From NCBI GenBank assembly GCA_027858325.1, contig JAQICU010000254.1, forward strand, positions 1 to 23,821: a stretch of 23,821 nucleotides of DNA, in the 5' to 3' direction. A program made the position numbers and the translations under genes. Shown piece after piece: positions 7,393-14,690 of this stretch (within the stretch, counting starts at the first letter, position 1; the number at the start of each line of letters is the position of its first letter). The DNA comes from Candidatus Cloacimonadota bacterium. GTDB taxonomy: Bacteria; Cloacimonadota; Cloacimonadia; Cloacimonadales; TCS61. Below the pieces are notes generated by a model. It had not been told where the DNA came from. It did not search any database and saw nothing but the letters and a program-made list of their open reading frames with translations.

Positions 7393-7878
7393 CAGCACGA
7401 ACAATAACTAACAATCTACTCATTTGTTGTTATAAAATTTGGAATTCTTATGATGTCAAAACCTAATTTATCATTTGGAAAATTTATTAGAATCCCCAAC
7501 TTGAAATCTGTTGCTTTTAGATAATTTAATAACTGTGCTTTATGAACATCCGTTATTCCTGAAGCACACTTAAGTTCAATGATAATCTTATCACCAACAA
7601 TTATATCGGCACAATATTCTCCAATAATTTCTTCTTTATAAGTAACATTCAATCTAACTTGAGTTTTTACGTTAAAACCCAATAATTCCAATTCAATTTT
7701 CAAAGCATTTTCATATACTTTTTCCAAAAATCCATTTCCTAAATTCTTACGAACCTCGATACATGCTTTTTTGATTTTGAAAAATTCTTCTTTAAAAATT
7801 AAATCAATCCTTGTTCTCTCTTTTAACCACAAATCATATTTTCTTTTTTGTTCGATCTGTTAGTTTTGTTCGCTGCTG
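7393..7878. mobile_element. Small inverted-repeat element carrying a GxxExxY gene
   Basis: Positions 7393-7413 (CAGCACGAACAATAACTAAC and one further A) match the reverse complement of 7858-7878 (minus strand CAGCAGCGAACAAAACTAAC and one further A) apart from one single-base gap on each side. These imperfect 21-bp terminal inverted repeats frame a 486-bp segment that contains exactly one gene and splits fumarase alpha from beta. I could not see a clear target-site duplication. No transposase is encoded, so it would be non-autonomous if mobile. Confidence 0.55.
7416..7832 (-). CDS. GxxExxY family protein (PDDEXK-like)
   Basis: The 138-residue protein has the family signature GFLEKVY (about 34-40) and a nuclease-like core with Asp76 in ADIIVGD and Glu86-x-Lys88 in IIIELKC, the D...ExK pattern of PDDEXK folds. 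Activity has not been established for the family as far as I know. The chosen start is a TTG at 7830-7832 (TTGTGGTTA); there is no in-frame ATG before the conserved core and the upstream site is weak, so the true start is uncertain and a rarer codon further in is possible. The gene sits inside a 486-bp inverted-repeat segment between the two fumarase subunit genes, on the same strand, and has no evident metabolic link to them. Confidence 0.8.
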   Translation of the reverse strand: MWLKERTRIDLIFKEEFFKIKKACIEVRKNLGNGFLEKVYENALKIELELLGFNVKTQVRLNVTYKEEIIGEYCADIIVGDKIIIELKCASGITDVHKAQLLNYLKATDFKLGILINFPNDKLGFDIIRIPNFITTNE

Positions 7879-7884
7879 ATTCTT

Positions 7885-8730
7885 TTAAATCACAACACTT
7901 TTATGACGAGCAGCATGACATTGAACGTTTACAGCAACCGGCATGGAAGCAATATGACATGGTTTTGATAAAATAAAAACGCCAAGAGCTGTTGTTCTGC
8001 CGCCGAGTCCTTGTGGACCAATTCCCAGATTATTTATCTTTGCTAAAATTTCTTCTTCTACTTTTGCCCATTTTGGATCGGGATTTTTTTCTGTAAGTGA
8101 ACGCAATAGAGATTTCTTTGCCAATAACGCACTTTGTTCAAAGTTTCCACCCAGACCCACACCGACAATAATTGGCGGACAAGGATTCCCACCTGAACGG
8201 GAAATTCTATCAACTACAAATTCAATAACACCTTCAATCCCGTCAGCAGCTTTCATCATCTTTACTTCGCTCATGTTTTCACTGCCGCCGCCTTTGGGAG
8301 CAATTGTAATCTTGATCTTATCGCCAGGCACAATATCCGTATAAATAATTGCTGGTGTATTATCTTTTGTGTTAATTCGATCTATTATCGGATCGGAAAC
8401 CATAGACTTACGTAAATAACCGTCTTTGTACCCTTGCCGAACACCTTCGTTTACCGCTTCCGTGAAATCTCCGCCAACCATGTGTACATCTTGTCCTAAT
8501 TCCACAAAACAAACTGCAACTCCCGTATCCTGACAGATCGGCATTTGTTCTTTATCAGCCAATTCGTAATTCTCCAATAGGATATCCAGAACATTTTTTG
8601 CAGTGGGTGATTCCTCTTTTTCTTTGAATTCTTTTATCTTGGAAATTACATCTTCACCAATGTAGTAGTTAGCATCAATGCAGAGTTTCTTAACAATCGG
8701 GATCATATCTTTTACATTTATCTCACGCAT
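7885..8730 (-). CDS. fumA: Fumarate hydratase class I, alpha subunit
   Basis: The 281-residue subunit carries the [4Fe-4S] cluster and most of the active site of class I fumarase. The three expected cysteine contexts are present: PICQDTG (Cys66), GGNPCPP (about 177-183) and KPCHIASMP (about 254-262), plus GGGSENMSEVKM. The start is taken at ATG 8728-8730 (MREINVKDMIP), which matches the usual beginning of the family and follows GGTGAGG. A GTG at 8737-8739, overlapping the sucD stop as GTGA, would add three residues. It interconverts fumarate and malate together with the beta subunit encoded at 6818-7366. The cluster is oxygen-labile, fitting an anaerobe. Confidence 0.93.
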   Translation of the reverse strand: MREINVKDMIPIVKKLCIDANYYIGEDVISKIKEFKEKEESPTAKNVLDILLENYELADKEQMPICQDTGVAVCFVELGQDVHMVGGDFTEAVNEGVRQGYKDGYLRKSMVSDPIIDRINTKDNTPAIIYTDIVPGDKIKITIAPKGGGSENMSEVKMMKAADGIEGVIEFVVDRISRSGGNPCPPIIVGVGLGGNFEQSALLAKKSLLRSLTEKNPDPKWAKVEEEILAKINNLGIGPQGLGGRTTALGVFILSKPCHIASMPVAVNVQCHAARHKSVVI

Positions 8731-8735
8731 AAACC

Positions 8736-9611
8736 TCACCTTTTCAACATTACTTTTGCAACTGTTTCGCCAATCTTTGCTGGAGTTTCTGCAACTGCAA
8801 CACCGGCATCTTTTAGTGCTTCAATCTTTTCCTGTGCTGTTCCCTTGCCGCCTGCAATAATGGCACCGGCATGCCCCATTCTTTTCCCTTTGGGTGCAGT
8901 TTGACCTGCGATGAATGCTACGACCGGTTTGGAAATATTCTCTTTTATATATTTTGCAGCTTGCATCTCCAGATCACCACCGATTTCACCAATTATCACA
9001 ATTGCTTTTGTTTCATCATCCTGCTCAAAAAGCTTCAGCAGATCGATGAAAGTGGTTCCAATTATAGGATCTCCACCAATTCCTATTGCTGTAGTTATTC
9101 CAAAGCCAGCTTGTACAACTTGATTTGCAGCTTCGTAGGTAAGGGTTCCCGATTTGGAAATAACTCCCACATTTCCCTTTTTGAAAACAAAGCCCGGCAT
9201 AATTCCAATTTTAGCTTCTTCTGCCGATATTATTCCTGGACAATTTGGTCCGAGCAAAATTGCCTTTTTGGAATCGACAAATTTCTTGGCTATCATCATA
9301 TCACTAACCGGAATTCCTTCCGTGATGCAGATTATCACTTTAATACCGGCATCAGCTGCTTCCATCACAGCATCGGCAGCAAAAGCAGGAGGAACAAAAA
9401 TTATGCTCGTGTCTGCATTTGTTTCTTTCACTGCTTTTTTCACAGTGTTGAAAACAGGTTTTTCAAGATGGATTTGTCCGCCTTTTCCGGGTGTAACTCC
9501 CCCCACAATATTGGTTCCGTATTCGATACATTTTTCAGCGTGGAAGGTTCCTTCTTTTCCAGTGAAACCCTGTACGATAACTTTGGAATTTTTATTAACA
9601 AGAATACTCAT
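8736..9611 (-). CDS. sucD: Succinyl-CoA synthetase, alpha subunit (ADP/GDP-forming)
   Basis: The 291-residue subunit has an N-terminal CoA-binding Rossmann fold (VIVQGFTGKEGTFHAEKCI, about 11-29), the LGPNCPGIIS motif (120-129), SKSGTLTYE (152-160) and the phosphorylated active-site histidine in GKRMGHAGAI (His247). It binds CoA and carries the phosphohistidine intermediate for succinyl-CoA + ADP + Pi <-> succinate + CoA + ATP. Its ATG shares one base with the sucC stop (TAATG), implying translational coupling, with GGGAG just upstream inside sucC. It gives substrate-level ATP in the oxidative direction and consumes it in the reductive one. Confidence 0.97.
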   Translation of the reverse strand: MSILVNKNSKVIVQGFTGKEGTFHAEKCIEYGTNIVGGVTPGKGGQIHLEKPVFNTVKKAVKETNADTSIIFVPPAFAADAVMEAADAGIKVIICITEGIPVSDMMIAKKFVDSKKAILLGPNCPGIISAEEAKIGIMPGFVFKKGNVGVISKSGTLTYEAANQVVQAGFGITTAIGIGGDPIIGTTFIDLLKLFEQDDETKAIVIIGEIGGDLEMQAAKYIKENISKPVVAFIAGQTAPKGKRMGHAGAIIAGGKGTAQEKIEALKDAGVAVAETPAKIGETVAKVMLKR

Positions 9612-10783
9612 TATTTCGCTCCCTTCGCTGCGGAGACCACTTTCTTTGCACCGTCTGCCAGATCACTGGCAGTGATAATAATTTCGATATCAGCATTATC
9701 CAAAATAATTGCAGCTTCTTCAGCATTGGTTCCATCGAGTCTTACAACAAGTGGAACTCCTACTTCGGTTTTCTTGGTCGCTTCCAATATTCCTTTTGCA
9801 ATCCGGTCACAGCGTACGATTCCACCGAATATATTCACAAAGATAGCTTTCACATTTTTATCTTCTAAAATTATTTCAAAGCCTTTAGCTACAGTTTCCG
9901 CACTGGCTGCACCACCAACATCCAGGAAATTTGCCGGTTCTCCGCCTTCATACTTAATAATATCCATTGTTGACATCGCCAAGCCGGCACCATTTACCAT
10001 ACAACCCACGTTTCCATCAAGTTTCACATAGCTCAAACCATATTTTTTCGCTTCGGTTTCGGTTGGTTCTTCTTCGTTCAAATCGCGCATTGCTTCTATA
10101 CTTTGATGTCTGAAAAGTGCATTATCATCGAAATTCATTTTGGCATCGAGCGCAACAAACTGGTCTTCTTCGTTTAATATTAATGGATTAATCTCAATTA
10201 AGGATGCATCATTTTTGGAATAGACTTCATATAGAGCTTTGGCAAATTTGGAAAATGATCTTGTTTGAATTTTGGGAAGGTTCATTCCGAAGGCAAGTTC
10301 ACGAGCGTGAAAACCTTGAAATCCGATAAGTGGATCGATAGCTATTTTTACGATCTTTCCCGGAGTTTCGGCTGCTACTTTTTCTATTTCCATTCCACCT
10401 TCTGTGGATGCCATCATAACAGGTATTTCAGCAGTTCTATCTAAAACTATTCCCAGATAAAATTCTTTTTGAATGTCCACACCACCTTCAATGTAGACTT
10501 TCTTCACCAGCTTCCCTGCTTTACCTGTCTGATGAGTAATCAGCGTCATTCCCAGAATCTCAGAAGCATATTTTTCTACTTCTTCCAGGTTTCTGGCAAG
10601 TTTCACACCGCCGCCTTTACCGCGTCCTCCGGCATGTATCTGTGCTTTCACTGCCCAGATATTCCCGCCTATTTCTTGAGCGGCAGTTTTAGCATCTTCT
10701 GCTCTTTTAATCATTTTCCCGGTAGGAATTGGAATATTATAATTAGCAAATATCTGTTTTGCCTGATATTCATGAATGTTCAT
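9611..10783 (-). CDS. sucC: Succinyl-CoA synthetase, beta subunit
   Basis: The 390-residue protein has the canonical start MNIHEYQAKQIF, an ATP-grasp domain with the nucleotide loop AQIHAGGRGKGGGVK (about 47-61), and the C-terminal ligase domain containing GAGLAMSTMD, NFLDVGGAA and VNIFGGIVRCD. It provides nucleotide binding and the site where succinyl phosphate forms. Length and motif order match standard bacterial SucC. It starts 12 bases after the maturation-protease stop, with a GGGGG stretch as ribosome binding site, and overlaps sucD by one base. Its position between hydrogenase and fumarase genes, rather than with an oxoglutarate dehydrogenase complex, suits an anaerobic pathway in which Kor supplies or uses succinyl-CoA. 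Confidence 0.97.
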   Translation of the reverse strand: MNIHEYQAKQIFANYNIPIPTGKMIKRAEDAKTAAQEIGGNIWAVKAQIHAGGRGKGGGVKLARNLEEVEKYASEILGMTLITHQTGKAGKLVKKVYIEGGVDIQKEFYLGIVLDRTAEIPVMMASTEGGMEIEKVAAETPGKIVKIAIDPLIGFQGFHARELAFGMNLPKIQTRSFSKFAKALYEVYSKNDASLIEINPLILNEEDQFVALDAKMNFDDNALFRHQSIEAMRDLNEEEPTETEAKKYGLSYVKLDGNVGCMVNGAGLAMSTMDIIKYEGGEPANFLDVGGAASAETVAKGFEIILEDKNVKAIFVNIFGGIVRCDRIAKGILEATKKTEVGVPLVVRLDGTNAEEAAIILDNADIEIIITASDLADGAKKVVSAAKGAK

Positions 10784-10795
10784 TGAACCCCCGAT

Positions 10796-11248
10796 CTAGG
10801 TTAAGTTATTTTCTTTTATCACGATCTCTGCTACTTTTGGAATTGCCTTTTCAACTTTGCTGGTGCAACTTTCTGAAAAAGTAGATGTATCTTCTACTTC
10901 CACAGCATAAACTTTTATATTTGTAGGTAGATCAACTTTTTCCTTTTTCATTATATCGAATGCTTCGAATAAACTGATATCGTGTGGAGAAGTGTGATGC
11001 ATTGTTCTGCTGAATTCATCAAAGGTAAATCTGCGTAGTTCTCCCGGTTCTGTTTTACCGGTTTTGATAGAATCGATCAGGATAAGTTTTTCGTAACCAA
11101 TTATTTCATCGATCACTCGAAAGCCGGCAGCACTGGCTTCCAGTACGTCGATATTTTTGCATTTTTTTTCAATCTCAAATGCAATATGAATTCCCACTCC
11201 GTCATCAGACAAGATGGTGTTCCCTAATCCAAGAACTAACGTTTTCAT
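10796..11248 (-). CDS. Hydrogenase maturation protease (HyaD/HycI family)
   Basis: The 150-residue protein starts MKTLVLGLGNTILSDDGVG, the family's nickel-sensing N-terminal motif. Likely Ni ligands are Asp16, Asp59 (LIDS) and His89 (SPHDISLFEAF), by analogy with HycI/HybD. It should remove the C-terminal tail of the [NiFe] large subunit after metal insertion; the adjacent mvhA product does carry such a tail after DPCLACATH. The two genes were probably once adjacent but are now about 955 bases apart because of a REP/RAYT insertion. The ribosome binding site (AAAAGAAA) is weaker than its neighbours', possibly because the insertion changed the upstream sequence. Confidence 0.93.
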   Translation of the reverse strand: MKTLVLGLGNTILSDDGVGIHIAFEIEKKCKNIDVLEASAAGFRVIDEIIGYEKLILIDSIKTGKTEPGELRRFTFDEFSRTMHHTSPHDISLFEAFDIMKKEKVDLPTNIKVYAVEVEDTSTFSESCTSKVEKAIPKVAEIVIKENNLT

Positions 11249-11269
11249 TGATTTCTTTTAATTCCCTAT

Positions 11270-11452
11270 AACTTCCGAATGTTTCGACTTTGTCGAATCT
11301 TCGGAATGTTGACTATTACCTTTCCAAACAATCGGAAGATCTGACGCACATTCCGATGTTTTTACAACTTCCGAATGTGCGTCAGATCTTCGGAATGTTG
11401 TCCTTCGTCTTAACATTCGGAAGATCAGCAAAGCTGAACTTTCCGAAGTTAC
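11270..11452. repeat. REP-like repeat array, left of the RAYT gene (two units)
   Basis: There are two units of about 90 bases: 11270-11365 and 11366-11452. Each begins AACTTCCGAATG and holds two hairpins. In unit 1, TTCCGAA/TTCGGAA arms enclose an inner TTCGAC-TTT-GTCGAA stem. In unit 2 a late hairpin has TTCGGAA/TTCCGAA arms enclosing TCAGC-AAA-GCTGA. The sequence around 11337-11354 is the perfect inverse of 11373-11390, so the two units can also fold on each other. Bases 11270-11342 are identical to 12018-12090 on the other side of the transposase gene. Confidence 0.85.
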
Positions 11453-11462
11453 AAAATTTTTC

Positions 11463-11999
11463 TCAATCATTAAACAAATAGTCTTCTATCAATTCATTAT
11501 TTTTTGAATTTTTATAATCTTCAAATTGTTCGAAATATTGGGTTAAACCATTAAAGAACTCAAAATAAAAATTTAGATTTACGATTGTGTCTTTTTCAAA
11601 GAAATTTAAAGATGAATATTTCTTTAATAAATCTGAATTAGGATTGTTGTGAATATAATGAGTAATATTTTCTAAATATTCAAGTTTACTAATAAGCTTT
11701 ACTTTTACTTTGCTTTCAAATAGCGTTCCCTTCCGATTATATTTGAAGTTATATTGTCTCACATAACGATTAAATATAAATTGTATCCAACCTGATATTG
11801 ATTTGGAAGATATCTGTTTTACCATGAAATGATAATGATTTGGCATTAAAGAAAAAGCACATAATTCAAGATATTCATCAATTTTGGATTCAGTAATAAT
11901 TTGTAATAACTTTTGATAATCTTGTTCCTCCTGAAAAATCAGTTCTCTGTTACAACCTCTGTTGTATAGATGGTAGTAACAACCTTCTTCATAAATCAA
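11463..11999 (-). CDS. REP-associated tyrosine transposase (RAYT, Y1/HUH family)
   Basis: The 178-residue single-domain HUH nuclease has CYYHLYNRGCNRELIF at the N-terminus, the metal-binding HUH motif LMPNHYHFMVK (His55, His57) and the nucleophile context THYIHNNP (Tyr115). The start is a TTG at 11997-11999 with an AAGGA site 6 bases upstream; the open frame continues into the flanking repeat up to 12098, but that part is repeat-derived and not conserved RAYT sequence. RAYTs are thought to spread REP hairpins by single-strand cleavage and joining; here REP-like arrays lie on both sides of the gene. It sits between the hydrogenase large subunit and its maturation protease, on the same strand, and appears intact. 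Confidence 0.92.
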   Translation of the reverse strand: MIYEEGCYYHLYNRGCNRELIFQEEQDYQKLLQIITESKIDEYLELCAFSLMPNHYHFMVKQISSKSISGWIQFIFNRYVRQYNFKYNRKGTLFESKVKVKLISKLEYLENITHYIHNNPNSDLLKKYSSLNFFEKDTIVNLNFYFEFFNGLTQYFEQFEDYKNSKNNELIEDYLFND

Positions 12000-12017
12000 T
12001 TTTATTCCTTTAATATC

Positions 12018-12200
12018 AACTTCCGAATGTTTCGACTTTGTCGAATCTTCGGAATGTTGACTATTACCTTTCCAAACAATCGGAAGATCTTCAGACATTC
12101 CGATGTTTTACAACTTCCGAATGTGCGTCAGCTCTTCGGAATGTTGACGATTCCACTTTATTTCCAACAATCGGAAGACCTTCGGACATTCCGATGTTTC
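12018..12200. repeat. REP-like repeat array, right of the RAYT gene (two units)
   Basis: Units lie at 12018-12111 and 12112-12200, each with a CTTCCGAATG...TTCGGAATG hairpin followed by an ATCGGAAGA...CATTCCGAT hairpin. The first 73 bases are identical to 11270-11342, and similarity continues with small changes to about 12145. The array ends only four bases beyond the mvhA stop codon, so the hairpins would form the 3' end of the kor-hdr-mvh message or lie within a longer one. Confidence 0.85.
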
Positions 12201-12203
12201 ATG

Positions 12204-13667
12204 CTAATCTCTAGTAATCGTTTTAATTTTATTTTTGTCCTTATCATACACATTTACCATCAGTGGCATTTTACCGGGAAGTGAGTGTGTAGCACAAGCC
12301 AGACAAGGATCGTAAGGTCGGAAAGCCATTTCTACCATATTTAATATGCCGTCATTAACTACGCCGTTTTTAATAAGATTCTGAGCAGCTTTGGCAATGG
12401 ACATGGACATGGCAGCAGAATTTCCAACTGTAGCCACGATCAGATTCACACCTGTCACCATTCCCTGTTCATCAGTTTTGTAGTGATGGATCAGAGTGCC
12501 GCGGGGAGCTTCCACAATTCCAACACCCTCTTTTGGTGTGTCGGTGGGAAGGCGGCGAATATCTGTACTTGTGATAGTTTTGTCTTCTAAAAGTTCAACC
12601 AAATGCTCAGCAGCAAACATTACTTCGATCAATCTAGCCCAGTGGAAAGCCAATGTATTGTGAGCAGGTTTTCCTCCAAGAATTGAGAACATTTTTTCAA
12701 ACTCAACCTGAGCCAGAGGTGTAGACATTCCATCTGCCACATTTAATCTGGCTAAAGGAGCAACGCGGTAAACACCGCTGTCTTTCCCGTCTACGAAACC
12801 TTTCCAACCCACGTTCTTCAAATATGGAAATTTTATGTAGCTCCAAGGTTCTACGCGTTCTACAATGTGATCCAGGTAATCTTTGGGAGCGAACTTGGCT
12901 ATTTCTTTTCCGTCGGGATCTACTACACGAACTTTACCATCATAGAAATCAGGATGATTGTTTTCATCTACTAATCCCATATAATATGTTTTATGTTTGT
13001 AAATGTCACCCACGATCAAATCGACGTAAGTTTTATTTTTGAGTACAACATCTTCGAAAACTTTCAAAGTAAACTTGGCAAATTCTACACTGTCTTTAGC
13101 AATTTGTAGAAATTCTACTCTCTGTTCTTCTGTGATACCTTTGGAAACTCCACCCGGAAGACCGCTCACGGGATGAATAACTCTGCCACTCAGAGTTGTG
13201 ATAATCGAACGTAATCTGCGACGCATATCGATAACTTTCTTACCGATCTCCACACCAACTTTTCCAATAACTCCTAGAATATTTCTTTCACCGGGCGGTG
13301 CATCAGGACCAACCACAAAATCTGGTCCTCCTAAAAAGAAGAAATGCAGAAGATGATCTTCCATCATAAAGGCATCATATATCACCCGGCGCACTTTGAT
13401 GGCAGTATCTGTAGGAACAACATTATAAACAGCATCAACTGCTTTTGTAGCAGCCATGTGATGTGTAGTGGGGCAAACACCGCAAATTCGCGGAGTAATT
13501 CTAGGAAGTTCCTCTACCGGTCGCCCAATACAAAATTGTTCAAATCCTTTTAACTCTGGAACCTGCAAATATGCATTTGTAGCATTTCCTTTCTCATCCA
13601 GAAATATCTCTATTTTGCCATGACCTTCTAATCTGGTTATCGGATCTATAGTTATTTTTTTTGACAT
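12204..13667 (-). CDS. mvhA: [NiFe] hydrogenase large subunit, F420-non-reducing (MvhA-like, group 3c)
   Basis: The 487-residue catalytic subunit splits or makes H2. The N-terminal Ni-ligand motif RICGVCPTTHHMAA and the C-terminal DPCLACATH (His461) are complete, so all four nickel cysteines are present. A 26-residue tail beginning SLPGKMPL follows His461, the expected substrate of the maturation protease encoded at 10796-11248. The start chosen is ATG 13665-13667 (MSKKITIDPITRLEGHGKI), 9 bases after GAGG; an upstream codon at 13682 would overlap mvhG more deeply with no better site. mvhG ends one base before this ATG. Group 3c is called because of the neighbouring mvhD, mvhG and hdrABC genes. 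No hyp maturation genes are in the window. Confidence 0.95.
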   Translation of the reverse strand: MSKKITIDPITRLEGHGKIEIFLDEKGNATNAYLQVPELKGFEQFCIGRPVEELPRITPRICGVCPTTHHMAATKAVDAVYNVVPTDTAIKVRRVIYDAFMMEDHLLHFFFLGGPDFVVGPDAPPGERNILGVIGKVGVEIGKKVIDMRRRLRSIITTLSGRVIHPVSGLPGGVSKGITEEQRVEFLQIAKDSVEFAKFTLKVFEDVVLKNKTYVDLIVGDIYKHKTYYMGLVDENNHPDFYDGKVRVVDPDGKEIAKFAPKDYLDHIVERVEPWSYIKFPYLKNVGWKGFVDGKDSGVYRVAPLARLNVADGMSTPLAQVEFEKMFSILGGKPAHNTLAFHWARLIEVMFAAEHLVELLEDKTITSTDIRRLPTDTPKEGVGIVEAPRGTLIHHYKTDEQGMVTGVNLIVATVGNSAAMSMSIAKAAQNLIKNGVVNDGILNMVEMAFRPYDPCLACATHSLPGKMPLMVNVYDKDKNKIKTITRD

Positions 13668-13668
13668 C

Positions 13669-14676
13669 TTAGTTTTCCTCACTTGTCATACGTTTTCTTC
13701 TCATCATTGAAGTTGGTAGAGAGAAACGATAGAATGTTCCTGCCGGATCGGGAATTTGATCCATCAGTTTCTGTATATCTTCTTCCTTCATTTCTTCCTC
13801 ACCATCCAAACCAACGATGGAAGCCAGAGCCGAAACCATTTTAGCACCGACATCCTTCACGCCAGGAGGAGGACCATAACAACCACGGCATGGCATATTA
13901 GCACTTATACAACGGCCATCACCTTCTTCTTTACAACCAAATCTGGTAACCGGACCCATACAGATTATGCCCTGAGCCAGGAAACATTTTTCAGGATCGG
14001 GTTGTAAAGTAGCTACACGTTCGATCTTTTTGATGCTGAGTTTTTCTGGCTTAGTTTCACTTCGCGAACATCTGTCGCAAAGGGCTTTAGCTGGAGCCAG
14101 CACTGTTCCTTTGGCAGGAAGATCACCCGATAGTAATTTCACGATTGCGTTCATTGTTAGATATGGTTCGGGAGAGCAACCTGGTAGATAATAATCCACA
14201 TCGATGACCTGATCCAGACTTTTCACAGTATTATAAAACTTAGGTAAAGTAAGCTCACCTTCAGAGACCTGCCATCTTTCCTGCGGTACAATTCTATTAG
14301 GATTATCTACAGACGGACAGGATTTTCCATAAGCTGATTCAAAAATACTTTCTTTATCCCAAAAATTTCCTAATCCGGGAATTCCACCCATGTGAGAACA
14401 AGCACCAAAAGAAATAACAATCTTAGATTTCTGACGTAGAAGCACAGCCATTTCTTCATTTTCTTCAGTTCGAATTGCGCCATTTATGAAGGAAACCGAG
14501 ATCTCGCCATCTTTCATTTTACGTACATCATCATATTTGAAATCCATAGCACAGGGCCAGAAAACTATATTCACCAGATCTGCTACTTTCAGAATATCTT
14601 CATTCAAATCTACGATCGCTTCCTCGCAACCACCGCATGATGCACACCAATAAAAGGCAACTTTAGGTTTTGCCAT
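13669..14676 (-). CDS. mvhG: [NiFe] hydrogenase small subunit (MvhG-like)
   Basis: The 335-residue electron-transfer subunit has cysteine motifs for three iron-sulfur clusters: FYWCASCGGCEEA at the N-terminus (proximal), GACSHMGG, PGCSPEP, CDRCSR, and a C-terminal set CFLAQGIICMGPVTRFGC and CISANMPCRGCYGPPPG. There is no Tat signal or membrane anchor, so it is cytoplasmic like methanogen MvhG. The start is ATG 14674-14676, 5 bases after GGAGG; a TTG directly upstream is less likely. It should pass electrons between the NiFe site in MvhA and the [2Fe-2S] protein MvhD. The gene follows the fumarate-reductase flavoprotein gene by 14 bases. Confidence 0.95.
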   Translation of the reverse strand: MAKPKVAFYWCASCGGCEEAIVDLNEDILKVADLVNIVFWPCAMDFKYDDVRKMKDGEISVSFINGAIRTEENEEMAVLLRQKSKIVISFGACSHMGGIPGLGNFWDKESIFESAYGKSCPSVDNPNRIVPQERWQVSEGELTLPKFYNTVKSLDQVIDVDYYLPGCSPEPYLTMNAIVKLLSGDLPAKGTVLAPAKALCDRCSRSETKPEKLSIKKIERVATLQPDPEKCFLAQGIICMGPVTRFGCKEEGDGRCISANMPCRGCYGPPPGVKDVGAKMVSALASIVGLDGEEEMKEEDIQKLMDQIPDPAGTFYRFSLPTSMMRRKRMTSEEN

Positions 14677-14690
14677 CAAACCTCCAAATA

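Noticed and set aside
8871..10031. A 386-codon plus-strand open frame antisense to sucC/sucD
   Set aside because: It lies wholly opposite two certain genes, its product is rich in Ser/Phe/His/Cys with no domain pattern, and the length is explained by the codon bias of sucCD on the other strand.
11258..11470. A 70-codon minus-strand open frame next to the RAYT gene
   Set aside because: It is a translation of the REP repeats (it shares SDLPIVWKGNSQHSEDSTKS with the frame running into the other array) and has no independent support.
12000..12098. An N-terminal extension of the RAYT gene through the right repeat
   Set aside because: The added 33 residues are repeat-encoded, are shared with the opposite array, and a TTG with a proper ribosome binding site lies right before the conserved domain.
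11270..12200. Possible CRISPR array
   Set aside because: The units are about 90 bases with internal hairpins and flank a transposase; there are no short regularly spaced identical repeats with unique spacers and no cas genes.
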